Source: Balanoglossus misakiensis
Lineage: Eukaryota; Hemichordata
Assembly: GCA_040954595.2 (NCBI GenBank)
Contig: CM082593.2
Span: 5,332,001-5,396,000, forward strand
Length of the DNA: 64,000 nucleotides
Direction: 5' to 3'
Below the pieces are notes generated by a model. It was not told the DNA's origin. It was given only the letters and a program-made list of their open reading frames with translations, and did no database searches. Both the position numbers and the translations under genes were made by a program. Of this stretch, positions 52,290 through 64,000 are shown in pieces (the first letter of the stretch is position 1; each line of letters starts with the position of its first letter).

Positions 52290-53597
52290 TCAATGATACT
52301 CAGCCAGCTTGAGTTGAAAGTAGCCAGAAGTAGCCTCCATGTGGTAGGTGGCGCTGTTGCCACAATCCCACTGAACAGACACGTTGTCGCCTTGCTTGCG
52401 AGTGACTCTTCCCCTTCCCGGTGGATTCCCGTCCTGAAAAGTGCATGACGTCATGACAATACCGCAAATACACAAGTGGGATACAGTTTCGGAAACTTTG
52501 AGTTGGAAATCGTTAATTTTCTTGATTTCCTGAAGTTATCATGTGAAACACCACAGACAACTGGAGCGTGTTCGTGAAAAATGAATGTCCGCCAAAGAAA
52601 AACGGCAGCATATGGAGTGCTTTACCCTAAAATTAAGACCCTCTTACTGAAAAGTCTAGGGGGATCACTGAGTAATACCTGGTTTTTGTATTCCCAGTTT
52701 CTTCCTCTGGCTACTTGGCTTCCAACCACCATCTTATCAGCGTACCCCTTCACTGCAAGAGGAAATATTTTACTTACAGCCGTAGATTCTTGAGGGTCGA
52801 ATTTATCCCAATTAACACACTAGTTGTTTTTGGGGGGAGTAAAGTTGAGCCTTCATAGAGGCCGGGGAAATGCTGAGTGAAAGTGTCACCATCATGGTAT
52901 CTTATGCACGGCCTATACAAATAGGAAAACCTCTTTTTTAATACAGTTTGTATTAATATGCGCGTAATTCTACCTTTCCCCAGTGCTCATGTGGTCCGAA
53001 GATCGGAGAAGCAAGCGTCAAGACATTACCTGACAAGACTTCTGTGTGGAAGGGGGAACCTGGGATCGCTCGGCCGCCAATCGATATGGATAGGCGGTGC
53101 ATGCCTTCTCTTTCGGCGGGAAATTTGAAAGTGTGCGTACCGCCAGTCTGAGAAACGACGTCTACAATCCGTCCGCTGCCCTCCGAACTGCTCACTTCAA
53201 TGCACACAATATCATACTCGGCAGAGCCAGACGATTTGTCGCCGAGGAAGTCAAAGGTCTCTACGTACATATCCTCGTTATTGCCAACAAGAACGTATTT
53301 CAGAATTTCGACTTTCGTTCTCGACGCGTCCACTTTACCCGTGTAGCCTAGGACGACCGTTTCTCTATCCAGCAACCTGGTCTCCGGTAGGAATTTCAGG
53401 GGAACTTTTGACGTCTGCTTCGCGTCTGCGTGAAGCTGCCCCTTCCGGTACTCGAACTCCGCCCTCAAGCGTCCGAGTAAACGCTGCTCGTCTTCTTTGA
53501 CCTTTGCGACGACTTTCTCGGCGTGTTCCTTCACCTTGCGGACTTCTTCGTCGTAACTTCCTTGCAGTATTGTCAAATCCTCGCTTTCCGGTTCCAT
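52290..53597 (-). CDS. Coiled-coil, filamin-repeat and MIB/HERC2-domain protein, 3 exons
   Basis: Exons on the minus strand are 53597-53030, 52752-52679 and 52433-52290. Introns are GT-AG and phases match (1, then 0), giving 261 residues and a stop at 52290-52292. Residues about 8-60 are charged and heptad-like, as in the coiled coil of TRIM proteins. Residues about 85-190 form a filamin-type immunoglobulin repeat ending in the hallmark GGRAIPGSPFHTEV. The rest is a MIB/HERC2 domain: GSQVARGRNWEYKNQDGNPP, then RGRV, VQWDCG, and a final YFQLKL. The domain is split across exons 2 and 3 and only reads correctly after splicing. Related proteins are ubiquitin-ligase components that bind substrates. 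No RING or B-box was found upstream, so this is a RING-less relative. The start has a good context (A at -3, G at +4) and is the first in-frame ATG. Confidence 0.88.
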
Positions 53598-56500
53598 AAT
53601 AAAGCTTGCGTATGTAGTACAACCGCGCAGTGAGATCAGATATAGTCTGGCTGTTATTTCAACAGGGCTGTCTGCATGTATATGTGTTGCCAGGGTAACT
53701 GACAACAGAACGGTAACAACTGTGGTACGCGAACAGACAGAACAGACGATAACTCTCAGATAACTACGTGCCTGGACCGTTTACAGTTGTGTACACATAC
53801 AGCTCGTAAATGTTTGCCTAGGCTGTAAACGTTCTGAAACAAATATTACACCCCCATAATCAGTTTGTTATAATAACATAACTGTTACAATTATGGCTTA
53901 GACATATGACAGTGCGTCAACCAACTGTATCTGGTGGCTTGGAAACTAACATAACGGACGTCCTACACGCTACCTGTTCAAGTTCCCCTCAATGACAAAC
54001 CGTTCACTCGCGTTCTGATCACCTGTAACCGTCACTCAACTGTGTAACAGTGCCCACACGACATTTAGTACGGTCTCGTGCACGTCACAACAAATTCTGA
54101 CAATAAAGATTCCTGTTAATAAAACAGTTAACTTACGAAGGCTAAACTTGAGACATAGCCATGTAATTAATACGTTGGTCGATTACCTGGGTTCGACTAT
54201 ATGCAGCGGTCGAATACCCCCCTCGGTTCGAACAAACGTAGACGTGGAGCCTACGTGATATCGAGTCGGTCGACGCGACCCAAGGGTCCAGCTGACGTGT
54301 AACGACCTGAGCGACCCTTTGGCCTTTGATGTAAGTTAAAAGCCGTGCTTACGTGATGGGCATGTGTTTGGCGTAGCGTGGAAACTTATCTGTCTGTTTC
54401 GCCTGTCTATTCACCAGTAATTGTTCTAACCTGGGTCAACTTGACCGTGACTTGGCCTTGGTCAAAGCACAATCGAGAAAATCTACGATCAAAGCACCAA
54501 AATTAAATCAAAAGAGAAAGTGAAAGTGAAAATACCTGTGGTATCATTCTCATTTTCAAAAATGTACTACCTTGGGGCCGTTATTACTTGATTTGTATTC
54601 TTACTCATAGAGAAAGCAGCTCGTTAAATCTGAGTTGTCAATGATACATTTTTTCAGTATATTTTAATTAAATATGTCAATCAAGCTTTCTGTTTCCAAC
54701 CCTCATAATGCTTCCGTCCAATAGTACATAAATCACACACAAAAAAACAAGAACATATACAGTACATGTATACCTTTCATTGGGACTGCAAATATTAAAA
54801 AAAAAAATTTTTCTTCAAGTTTTAGTTCGGATGGGGTTTACAAACATACGCCCTCTAGCAGTAGATGTCTTAAAAACTTTCGACATGTTCCCGTCACAAA
54901 ACGAAAGAACTGTCTATTATATGCATAACCAATGATGGCGGTTAGCAGGCTTCAGTTTATTTCCACAACAACCACTGTGACCGGCCGAACCATGGAAGCA
55001 GGGGTCTCGCACCTAGCTCCATTGGTGAACGAATAAGTACCCGCGTAGTCTGTATATGGGTAACTACTAGTATCAATCCAGGTAGCAGTTAATGGCACTA
55101 ACTACTAGAATCTGCCCCACATTGACTGAGCCTTTTCACACGTGCACCATTTCCATGATTTTTGTTACTACACTCCGATAGTGCAAATGGTGTTATAAGT
55201 GCGCACACAAAAATGGACGTCAACACAGGCGCACGCCCAGACGCGTACGCGAAGGCCATGTAGTGTATTAAATGCCAGAAAAGCGGATGCTTCAATGATA
55301 CCATACATGATCGAGAATGTTAACAAATGTTAAACTCTAGACATGGAACAAAAAATACCCCTAATCAAAATACTCAGTACATCTTCCGTTTACAACGTCG
55401 ACGTCACCACGTACCGCACACGGTTTACTCGAAATCTGGATATTACATATGCGCATGTTCATTGGAAGCACAACAAAAGCGCTGGAGGTGTGAAAAGTGG
55501 CTTTTCTGTATTCACCAACGCTCACTGCTGGTGTGTGACGTTTTTCACGTAAGAAGCAATTACATAACAACGGCACTGCATTTCAGTGTGGAGCGACCGT
55601 TCTTTCACTGAGTCTAGCTATTTTACCCGATACGGAACAGACCAGGTACATTGTATACTGGAACGTCGATACCGACGCAAAACCTGCATTGCTACACACA
55701 GTGAACTGACACGAGTGAAACCACACTCTGTCCAAAACTGGAGCCCTAATACCCTGCCACACCCCTGCCCGTTCCAATGATGAATACATGTAATAGGTCA
55801 CGGTCACCATGGATAATTTTTGCATATATGTCTCCTGGGAGGTTTAATTTAGAAGTCGTTTACAAGGCACCCGTTTACGTAGACCTTCTTCAAAGTCTAT
55901 TGGTCTCATTATTTCATAATAAATGCATTTCAGAAAATTTTGATCCGAGTCTCTCTATGTAGCGTGCGTTGCGGATCGCGTTGGACGGTAACCGAAACCA
56001 AAAGTGCCAGCCCAGCCCCGAATTCGAAAGTCAGCTCAGTACCAGAAACTCGCTCAAAGCCCGCAAATACACGAAAAGTATGGAGAATCTTTATAAAGTC
56101 AAAAAATCACCAAGCAAGTGGGTTAGTCTATACCGTTTACGCTAAAAAAACTAAAGGAAACAGCTGAATTTGTAGGGCTTCAACATGGGTCATGCGGGGG
56201 GGGGTCTCAATTCGGCATCAGACAATTGAAACGACTGAAGTAGGCCTACATGTGTGGGCCTATATTCTTCGTGGCGCAAGATCTCATAACTATTTCCTGC
56301 GAATCATACATATATACATGCGCTCGTGCAAGCTCTGTCATGACTGCTTCCGTATCAATACACGTAAACAAACGGAAGTTTTTACAGACATACTAGTACA
56401 TGTACATGTATTGTCAAATGTAACAATCACATGTAAGACTCGTTATAGAATAACAATGTCTTTTTATACGCGCTTATTATGATTTTATGAATAGCCTGTG

Positions 56501-57564
56501 TTTTAGTAGGAAGGAAATTTTAAAAGACATTCAGATATGTCTACTCCTCTCTTGACGTGCAAATGATGTTAGCGTAAAATGGAGCGGGTCTATCCTCCAA
56601 CGCTCATATATCCTCTTTTCCAAATTCTTAGGCCTAAGTTAGGTATTGTGTTGTCTTGAGTTGGATAGAATCGTAATTTTATCATGTCGTATTATTATTT
56701 GTTGTATTAATTACTAGTTATTTATTCTATACCAAACGGGTCCATATTTCCATAGACAGCAACATCGCCCTCAATCAGGCATTTATGAAATGGGCTACTG
56801 TGCATTCTCATTAGTTCTATCGCACGTTTCTAAACCACACAGGCGTCTACATGCCATTTCAACTATCTTATAACTGTAAATACACTATGTTTCAAAGGTA
56901 GAACCTTCGGTTCCATTGTCTATGGTTCAACTTCGCGAGACAACGCCAGATCGCACCGATTTGATGGAGGTAGACGTCCACGCACGCACGTTTCACGATC
57001 ATTGTCAGTGCGACCTTGTGGCAATGTTGTTAGCCAAGGCTCAACGCGGGCCATTTCACTATACCTAAATCATTGCAAAAGCACACGCCAACATCCAGAA
57101 TTAAAACTATACAATTTAGACGGTGAGATATACGGTAGCAGACAGCCAGACAAGTAAAATTACGGCTATATACGCGTGACCAAGCTACATAACTTATCAG
57201 GAGACCCGATTCGACCTCAGTTTTAGCCTCGTCCCAGTAGTAACAAAGATACGTGTCATTAATTAGAACATATCTAATAGTACGTTGCTATATATAAATA
57301 TGAACACCCTTCCGGAATTTACTTTCACTTGTATTTCTGCGGAAATTCGCATCTCTGTGGCAACATGTCGCAATCACGATAAAACACCGGACGAGGGCGG
57401 TGAGTGATTAACATAAACCAATGAAAACCGAGAGGCGGGCACGAATGTCACATGACTTGGCCTGTAAAGCTCGGTGCGGCTTCATAATGAAGTCTCTTTG
57501 AATCTAGACAGCAGAGAGGCAACATTGTCGACAGACCTGTACCCAGCCCAAACAACCGATCACC
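53598..57564. other. Spacer between divergent genes
   Basis: About 4 kb separates the start codons of the filamin/MIB gene (minus) and the SAM synthase gene (plus). No exon is supported here. In particular, I looked for RING and B-box cysteine/histidine patterns on the minus strand and saw none. It should contain both promoters. A TATA-like string at 57291-57300 is noted separately. Confidence 0.55.
57291..57300 (+). promoter_or_regulatory. TATA-like sequence upstream of the SAM synthase gene
   Basis: TATATAAATA lies about 265 bases before the SAM synthase start codon, leaving room for a 5' untranslated region of ordinary length. The transcription start is not visible, so this is only a candidate. 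Confidence 0.3.
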
Positions 57565-60500
57565 ATGTCGCAGCAAAATCACGTCGAGAAGACACAGACT
57601 ATCCTTTTCACCTCCGAATCTGTCGGAGAGGGTCACCCAGGTACGTACAACGTAATATTTATAACCAGCATGCGCATTCTGATTCTGACTGCGCGTAGCA
57701 CGCTTCGACTGCAGCGCCAGGTCGCATGCGCACCGGGTACGTCAGCGAGCGAAACCGACAACACGTGAACGCACCGGTCGTGTTGTTGTTGTCGATTACC
57801 GTCGCGAAAGTGCAGCTGCTCATCGAGTTGCTGTGTCCTGTGGAGTTACTAATTTTGCAAAAGTGACTAATTTCGTTAGCCTTTTCGGCGGATGTTCGTT
57901 CTTACTTGTTGAAGTATTAATTAGTCGTCCGTGGCTAATTGATTCCGCAAATATGATTAATCTGTCAAGAGACGTAAGTTTCCCAGGGTCCAGTCCAGCA
58001 TCGTTTCAGCGTTTTCGATGAAGTTGGTGACATGAATGTAAAATTCGTGGTGGAAATTGGTCAACGGTGTACTGTAGGGCTTTTCCTCGGGCTGAAGGAC
58101 CGTGTTCTGATCACCGTCACCGTGGATCCGTCGCCTCGTATAGTGGTGGCCAGGCCCTACGCGTAGCTGGCCGGCCTTGCTTATATTTTACACCACCCGC
58201 CATGGTAACACGTGACAACAGATCGCGGTGTTAACGTACCATTAAAAGTTACGAAGTGCTACAGGCCACCAATATAGCAGTAATTTAGATTAAGTAAAAC
58301 TGTATTTTAGGCGATTTGCAATGACGGTAGAGGGTACCTATCGACCGAAGCGATTCACACCAAGAAGAAACGTACAGCGTAGTGCTGCTTGGTACAGAAA
58401 ACCGTGGCAATTTAAATATAGTTGAGTTGGCAAGGTTATCATTATCTGGACAAGTTCAATTATTAACTGTCTATTTTAACACAAAAATTTGAAAACAATT
58501 TTTTCACAATGTGGCCTCCGGATGTAAGGGCCCAGTGTGTTCTCCCCGGACAAATTAAAGCGTTTCGCAAGGAAACAATGATTATGGGCAGTGTAACACT
58601 TTCCTTTGGTTTTTGGACTTCAGTGACATATAACAATAACAATTTGCATAAAATTAATGTGATGCAAATTAGCCAATGTAATCTGAAATTCCTGGCGTTT
58701 CAGTGTCTGAAAAGACTGCTCTTGTTTTTGGCGTTCACAAGTAGAAATTAGGGTTGGGGGTCAAAAGGAACGTTCTGGTATTTCTGAAAAACGCTTATTC
58801 ATGAGGAACTTTTGCACTTCCTGTTATCGTTTTGGGTGGAAAAAATTTAAAAGACCTACTTTTTCGATGGCTGATGCAATCTGCAGAACACCTGTGGAAA
58901 GATAAATAGTAAAAATAAATTATCACCAGAATCACCTGATATGGGTTATTTGTAGTTATGAATGAATTTTTGGAATGTGTAAATGATAAGTGAACTTCCT
59001 TTTAGTGCCATTCTGGTTCTTAATTTGGTAAAAAAAAATTGGCAGACTACCAGTATACTGTACAATGAGATAATCTGAATGAATGCTTCTGTGATGCACG
59101 TGCACTGCCGGTGGAGGTCAAAGTTCACCCGTTTGGTTAAAGGTCACGCCAATCGTTGACAAAATTAGTATAGTGCGATTACTCCTGAAAGTCTATCAAG
59201 GCTTACGATAGGATCAATGAATCGGTCATTCAAATATGTCTCTAGCCTGTTATGTAGTGCATTGTTTTCCCCCAAACACTTGCGTAACAAACCAATAAGT
59301 TTGACATTCCAATGGACTTCATAATACCATCAGAAAAATAGTTTATCATGCAGCTGAACTGAAAATATACCATAACCAGTAAAACAGCCTTAATACTGTC
59401 TACCAGTAACAATCCCCATACCCAAGCTCGTTACTTTTTATGCCTATATGCAAGGAGCCAAGTTGCTTTGTGCATTGATGCCCACGTTGTTAAAACTGAC
59501 CGTGGTGGCATGCATGTAATTATTAACAATATAGCCTTGTACACGCAAGGATTCTCCCAGATTCAAGGACAATTCATGAATTATCGTTTTTAATAAATTT
59601 TCTTCACTTCACTATTATTCTACCCATGAATTTATGATAAGTACAGTATGGACAAGTTTGCATGACAGTTTAATTTATAGATTTTTTCTATGGTTTCCCC
59701 TAAGCAAAAGTTACAAGGATAGTTTGTGGTACTGTATGACAAAATGTTCATCACGTCACCATGAATTGTCATATTTTCAAATTGATTGACAATTATCTTA
59801 TTCAGTGACAACGAGTCATATACGAAACCTGGTGGGCGTTGCTTCTGTCAAATCACTATGACTTGGCAACTTTCTGAAAATAAGCCAACTTGCTTATTTT
59901 GAGTTCTAATTTAGCGAGTTGGTCTATAAATAGGGTTGGAGGCCATGGGGAGAATGTGTGTGGCTATCTTTGGACAGTGGACATTGATAGAGAGAAATCT
60001 TGTGTGTGATATCGATTTGTGGCACTGCTTTTGATCGAATGTGGTGATACTACATTGTACGTAGAACCGCGGCCATCTGCAGCCAGCCTTGTTTAGCTGA
60101 TGCAATACTCAGTCCAACAATGGATCAGTCATCAATCTCGTCGCCTGTCTCCATTCACTGACAGAGCGACCCAGTTCCTGCTGCAAATACTGACATCGGC
60201 TGTTTTCTGTGTCCCATATGTCAAGTCAAATGCAAATGCATCCAAAGTCAAAATGCGAATTGAAAAGTCAATGTACGAATTGACATCTCAGATTGATACG
60301 TTGTACTTTAACCCTGACCCCCCCTACCCCTCCTCCTCATCCTCCTCCTCACACACACCTCTGTCATCATTTGGAAGTTTTCTTCCTCTCCAGATTCAGA
60401 GGATTACATGTCTGGTGCTAGTTGTAAGCCCTTACTGCACTTTACACAATGAAGTTGCCTGTTGTTTCAAATGCTGATTGAACAAAATGCCACATGCCCC

Positions 60501-63500
60501 AACATGACATAACTTTGTTTTTCAAACAGAACTGATGGCATTGTTTTCAGGAAATCTGCATATTATATATATCCTCTCATATCTGCCAAACATGAGATTT
60601 AAATCAAAGTTGTCGAGCCACGCAAGCAGGGCTTCCTTAGTCAATTTGACATTTTGACAAAAATTAGGGAAAGTTGAAAATTTCGCTGTCAACCACCGTT
60701 TCATCACAGCCCTATATACAAGCTCTACTTCTGACAAAATTAGCATACAATGTATTGTAATGTCAACACAGCTTTTCGCCCAGGTACTGCGTTTGGCCAT
60801 CTATTATAAAAAAACACTACGATTTATGGAATCGCATCTCATGATACATGAAGGACCTGGTCATCGATACTGCATAGTTGTTATTAGTATCATGAGCCTA
60901 ATGCATGGGGAGAAGAAAAATCTGTTTACATTTATGATCGCATCATTCAAAACCGAATCCACGATTTTTACGTCTCTTATGTGAACTGCGAAAGGACATC
61001 ACCCTTGTGGATTCGTAAAAGGGCATCACCCTATCGGTGTTTTGACACATGTACTTTTATATAACAAAATCTAAGTCCACACTGAGCAAACTAAAACCAT
61101 TTGACAAGGTGACATCGGAAGATACAAATAAGATAGTAAGCTTCTGAATAACAATGCCCTTTGCTTGTTTCATAATCGAACTCCACGTGGCATGATAAAA
61201 TATTTCTTGATGTGACAAGTTTGATGGATAGGTGTACATTGAAATGGCCTTGAAAGATGAGTAATCAGCACGTTTTTCGAGGATATACATGATGTACATG
61301 AAGACCTAAATTTAAGTTGTGTTGAACATACGTCTATTTTGACATTGCTGCATGAACAATGCGAATGAATAACAGAGTTTATACGTGGGGCAACATTTTT
61401 CCATTTATAAACAATCACCTGTTAGTGGTCGCTTCGACTAAAAAAAATGCCTGCTGTTGACTTGGAATTATAGAACTAGACAGAAGTGTGATTGACCAAC
61501 CGAAGGGAGGGAGGGAGGGAACACAAGCCCCTCACCCCCACATCCCTCCCTCTTTACACAATTTACTATGTCATTGTTTGTGAAACAGTTAACAAGGCAT
61601 TTTGTTACCCACAGTGCCAGACTGATGCCATGAGAATTTGAAATAAAAATGGATTAAAGGTTTTTACTCTTTCTACCAAGCCAGACTCGATCATGTCACA
61701 TGGTCCTTGTCCTTTTGCCATGCACAGTTAAAGAACGCTGTGGGGTTCATTGACTGGTCTGTTGTGGAGTCCCGCTGGTCACATTGTGTGGGGATCAAGC
61801 TTTGAAAAGACTTCAGCTAGTGAACAAAAAAAGGAGCAAGGCAACTTGTTGAATGAACCACTTGATTTGCATCAAAATAGCAACCAGAACAAATGCTTTG
61901 AATTCTTTTCCCCCCCTCAAAAAAATGACGTTGGTCGGTCCTGTGGTGTGCCCTAATTAGGCATGTCATAGAATGCAGAGAAATTCTTATAGAACTTTGT
62001 TTTAATGCAAATTGAAATACTGGAACAGCACAGAAACACCGTTTAAAAACCTACGGTAGTCAAACAAGAGTGATTGCTGTTTTGGGGTGAAAAATGTCTT
62101 AAGAAATCCGACTGACCCCAAGAGTTAAGTTACGCCCACTGTATTGTTGTTTGCTTATTTCCTTTGTGAACATAATCCATACCCTCAAACGCAGTATGTA
62201 AAATCCTCATGTACATAAACTACCAACAGATCATTTCAAGATGTAGGTACAAGTAACATTTTCAGGGTTGCACCAATCCCTTCACTCTACTATTCAATGG
62301 GCAAACCCTATTGTTTCGTCTTGTAGCTGGACACCCACACTTGATAAACGGGGGTGGAGAGGTTAAATTTTCTCCTCAATTGAAGATTTGTTGCACGTCA
62401 CTGTGAAATTAAATGACATTAAATTAGTTTGCTTTGAAATACCATACAAGTAAAAGGTTCCACTGGACTGGACGTTCATGAAGAAACAAACTGGACATTT
62501 GTGAACTTTATACATGCACATGGAAAAATTTCACGGAGGGGGCACAAACTTATTCTTTATCGCAAAATTGCTCTTAATTATTAAATGTCCAACTTACGTT
62601 GACATTTCTTTTGCCCTTGAAATGCAGCACATCAATCCTCTGACAAGTGACATATTAAATAAACCACTGTCCAGGGTGACCTTTCACCTCTACCTGCACA
62701 GGTTTTCTCGACCAATCACAGCCAAAAAGACATTGTTCTGACATGTCAAGGCCACCAAACCTCCTCCTGAACCTATGTGATGATGCAGAGTAAAATCCAT
62801 TGTTTTCTAATCTATGGTAAAGTTGGACCTCTATAGCGAGAACTGGGGGTAAAAGGGTTAAATAGACTCAATGGAGGGTTTTCCTAATATCAGAGTGAAA
62901 TTTGCCTGGTTTTGCAGTGTAACGAACATGTACATGTTATGCAGGAGTAGGAGTATGCTACAGTCTAAGCCATATTTCAGTATTGTACCCAAGAATGTAA
63001 AAGGACATTTACATAGGCAGACAAATGAATTTAATTGACTGAATTGGTCCTTCTATTGTGCTTGAATAATTGCCCCTTGTACAACATGATAGTTGAAAAT
63101 TGACCTGCAAGCATGTCTCTTCCGAAATTAGAATAGCAACAATATGAAACCGAATGATGATTTCCTGTTTCATATGAATAGCCTTTTTATCTGCTGAATG
63201 AAATTCAAAGGTTGCATTTGTTCTTTTTTTAAAAACAAAACAGCTGAATTATAAAGCGGTATTCATATAGCGACAAGTCATAATCCCTGACATTATCCTG
63301 TTTGAACCTGTTTAGCTGATGCTTTCTTGTTGTGCGACTGCTTAAGTTACTGAAAACAAATGTACTTTGTACAGCTACTGTAGGTGAAAAGTTTATCATC
63401 CCTAAGAAAAACATGGCATTGTGCAAGTTGTCCACCAGCTGCAGTTGATGAAAGCACTGAAATAATTGATGTGTACATTACAGTGGGTAACAAATAGATT

Positions 63501-63720
63501 GCTCTGAAAGGTACAGAGGCTGAGCACAAGAATGTAGGATCAAAGTTACCAGCTTCTGTACATCGTGATGAAATGCATTATGACTTATTGGGGAAAAAAT
63601 CTTTTCCGCACAAGGACTAATTATTTCTCCCTTTTTTTGCAGATAAACTGTGCGATCAAGTCAGTGACGCCGTGTTAGATGCCCATTTAAAACAAGATCC
63701 CAACGCCAAGGTGGCATGTG
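57565..63720 (+). CDS. MAT2A: S-adenosylmethionine synthase (methionine adenosyltransferase), first two coding exons, partial
   Basis: Exon 1 (57565-57640) and exon 2 (63643-63720) are separated by a 6-kb intron; the gene runs off the right edge. The enzyme makes S-adenosylmethionine from methionine and ATP in the cytosol. The visible 51 residues contain the N-terminal signature [13 protein letters not shown], followed by [20 protein letters not shown] and KVAC, nearly as in vertebrate MAT proteins. The His of GEGHPD is the conserved ATP/methionine-site residue. The intron splits the Asp codon of HPD in phase 1, and exon 2 also ends in phase 1 (GTG GCA TGT G|GTAAGT). The start codon has a strong context (CACC before ATG). 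Symbol chosen by similarity; invertebrates often have a single MAT gene, so the 2A designation is nominal. Confidence 0.93.
57641..63642 (+). other. First intron of the SAM synthase gene
   Basis: A 6-kb intron bounded by GTACGT and a long pyrimidine-rich TTTTTTTGCAG acceptor. It holds no supported exon on either strand. Simple repeats seen are a TCC/CA-rich tract (about 60325-60358) and a GGGA run (61505-61520). Its composition is AT-rich, with long T and A runs, and differs from the GC-richer region just around exon 1. Confidence 0.6.
61505..61520. repeat. GGGA tetranucleotide run
   Basis: Four GGGA/GGGAG units in the first intron of the SAM synthase gene, with a partly complementary CCCTCCCTC about 20 bases on (around 61543-61551), so a small hairpin is possible. 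Confidence 0.8.
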
Positions 63721-64000
63721 GTAAGTACTGTCCAGAATCATCCGTTTCCATGACAACCAGAACCATTGCATTATATCCATTCCCAGCACTGACATAAAAA
63801 TTGCCAAAAAAGTTTTTACCAGAACATACGCCACTGTCAATGTATAGGTAATATCAGTGTCTGTACAATGAAGAGGTCTCGAAGTTCTAAGCAAAAAACC
63901 CTGTGAGAGCTACATATGTTGACGCGACCGTCCTTTGCAATACGCGTCATTTGATAGCTAATTCATAATCGAGATGAAAAAGGTGTGATACCAACTCACG

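Noticed and set aside
52953-53030. Extension of the filamin/MIB exon 1 frame to a stop at 52953
   Set aside because: The frame crosses a clear donor at 53029. Splicing to 52752 restores a MIB/HERC2 domain, which the read-through does not.
53598-53705. N-terminal extension of the filamin/MIB protein
   Set aside because: The longer frame starts at TTG, not ATG. The first in-frame ATG is at 53597 and has a good context.

Overview
The window is animal nuclear DNA. It has long introns, GT-AG splice sites, no operons, moderate AT richness, many microsatellites, and scattered MITE-like and SINE-like repeats. Three protein-coding genes can be assembled exon by exon, and a fourth is partly present. 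The best guess for the organism is a marine invertebrate. A hemichordate is favoured, because a fungal-type GH13_1 alpha-amylase with animal introns is reported from hemichordates, brachiopods and relatives, some molluscs and some annelids. This placement is inference and no species is named.

Layout. 5407-9277 (+): a complete 11-exon secreted alpha-amylase. 41745 down to about 11160 (-): a proposed membrane gene. It has a signal peptide plus a cysteine-free Ser/Thr/Pro-rich exon (40497-41745), a transmembrane and tail exon about 22 kb downstream (18441-18739), and a possible further tail exon (11160-11337). The exons are joined by matching splice phases, but the joins themselves are inferred. 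53597-52290 (-): an intact three-exon gene for a coiled-coil, filamin-repeat and MIB/HERC2-domain protein that resembles a TRIM-type protein without its RING. 57565 onward (+): the first two coding exons of S-adenosylmethionine synthase, with the rest beyond the right edge.

Orientation and relations. The amylase and the mucin-like gene converge tail to tail. The filamin/MIB gene and the SAM synthase gene diverge from a spacer of about 4 kb. Nothing suggests that these genes share a pathway: one digests starch outside the cell, one looks like a cell-surface glycoprotein, one looks like a ubiquitin-system adaptor, and one makes the cell's methyl donor.

The rest is intergenic or intronic sequence. 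Notable elements are a 246-bp dispersed repeat present twice, with a hammerhead-ribozyme-like core on the minus strand; a pair of abutting palindromic elements at 15.6-15.9 kb; an 83-bp foldback element with a 9-bp target-site duplication at 24.6 kb; two SINE-like segments; a diverged duplication at 50.2-51.9 kb; and a long ATG-repeat microsatellite just after the amylase. No tRNA, rRNA, CRISPR array or bacterial-type feature was seen.
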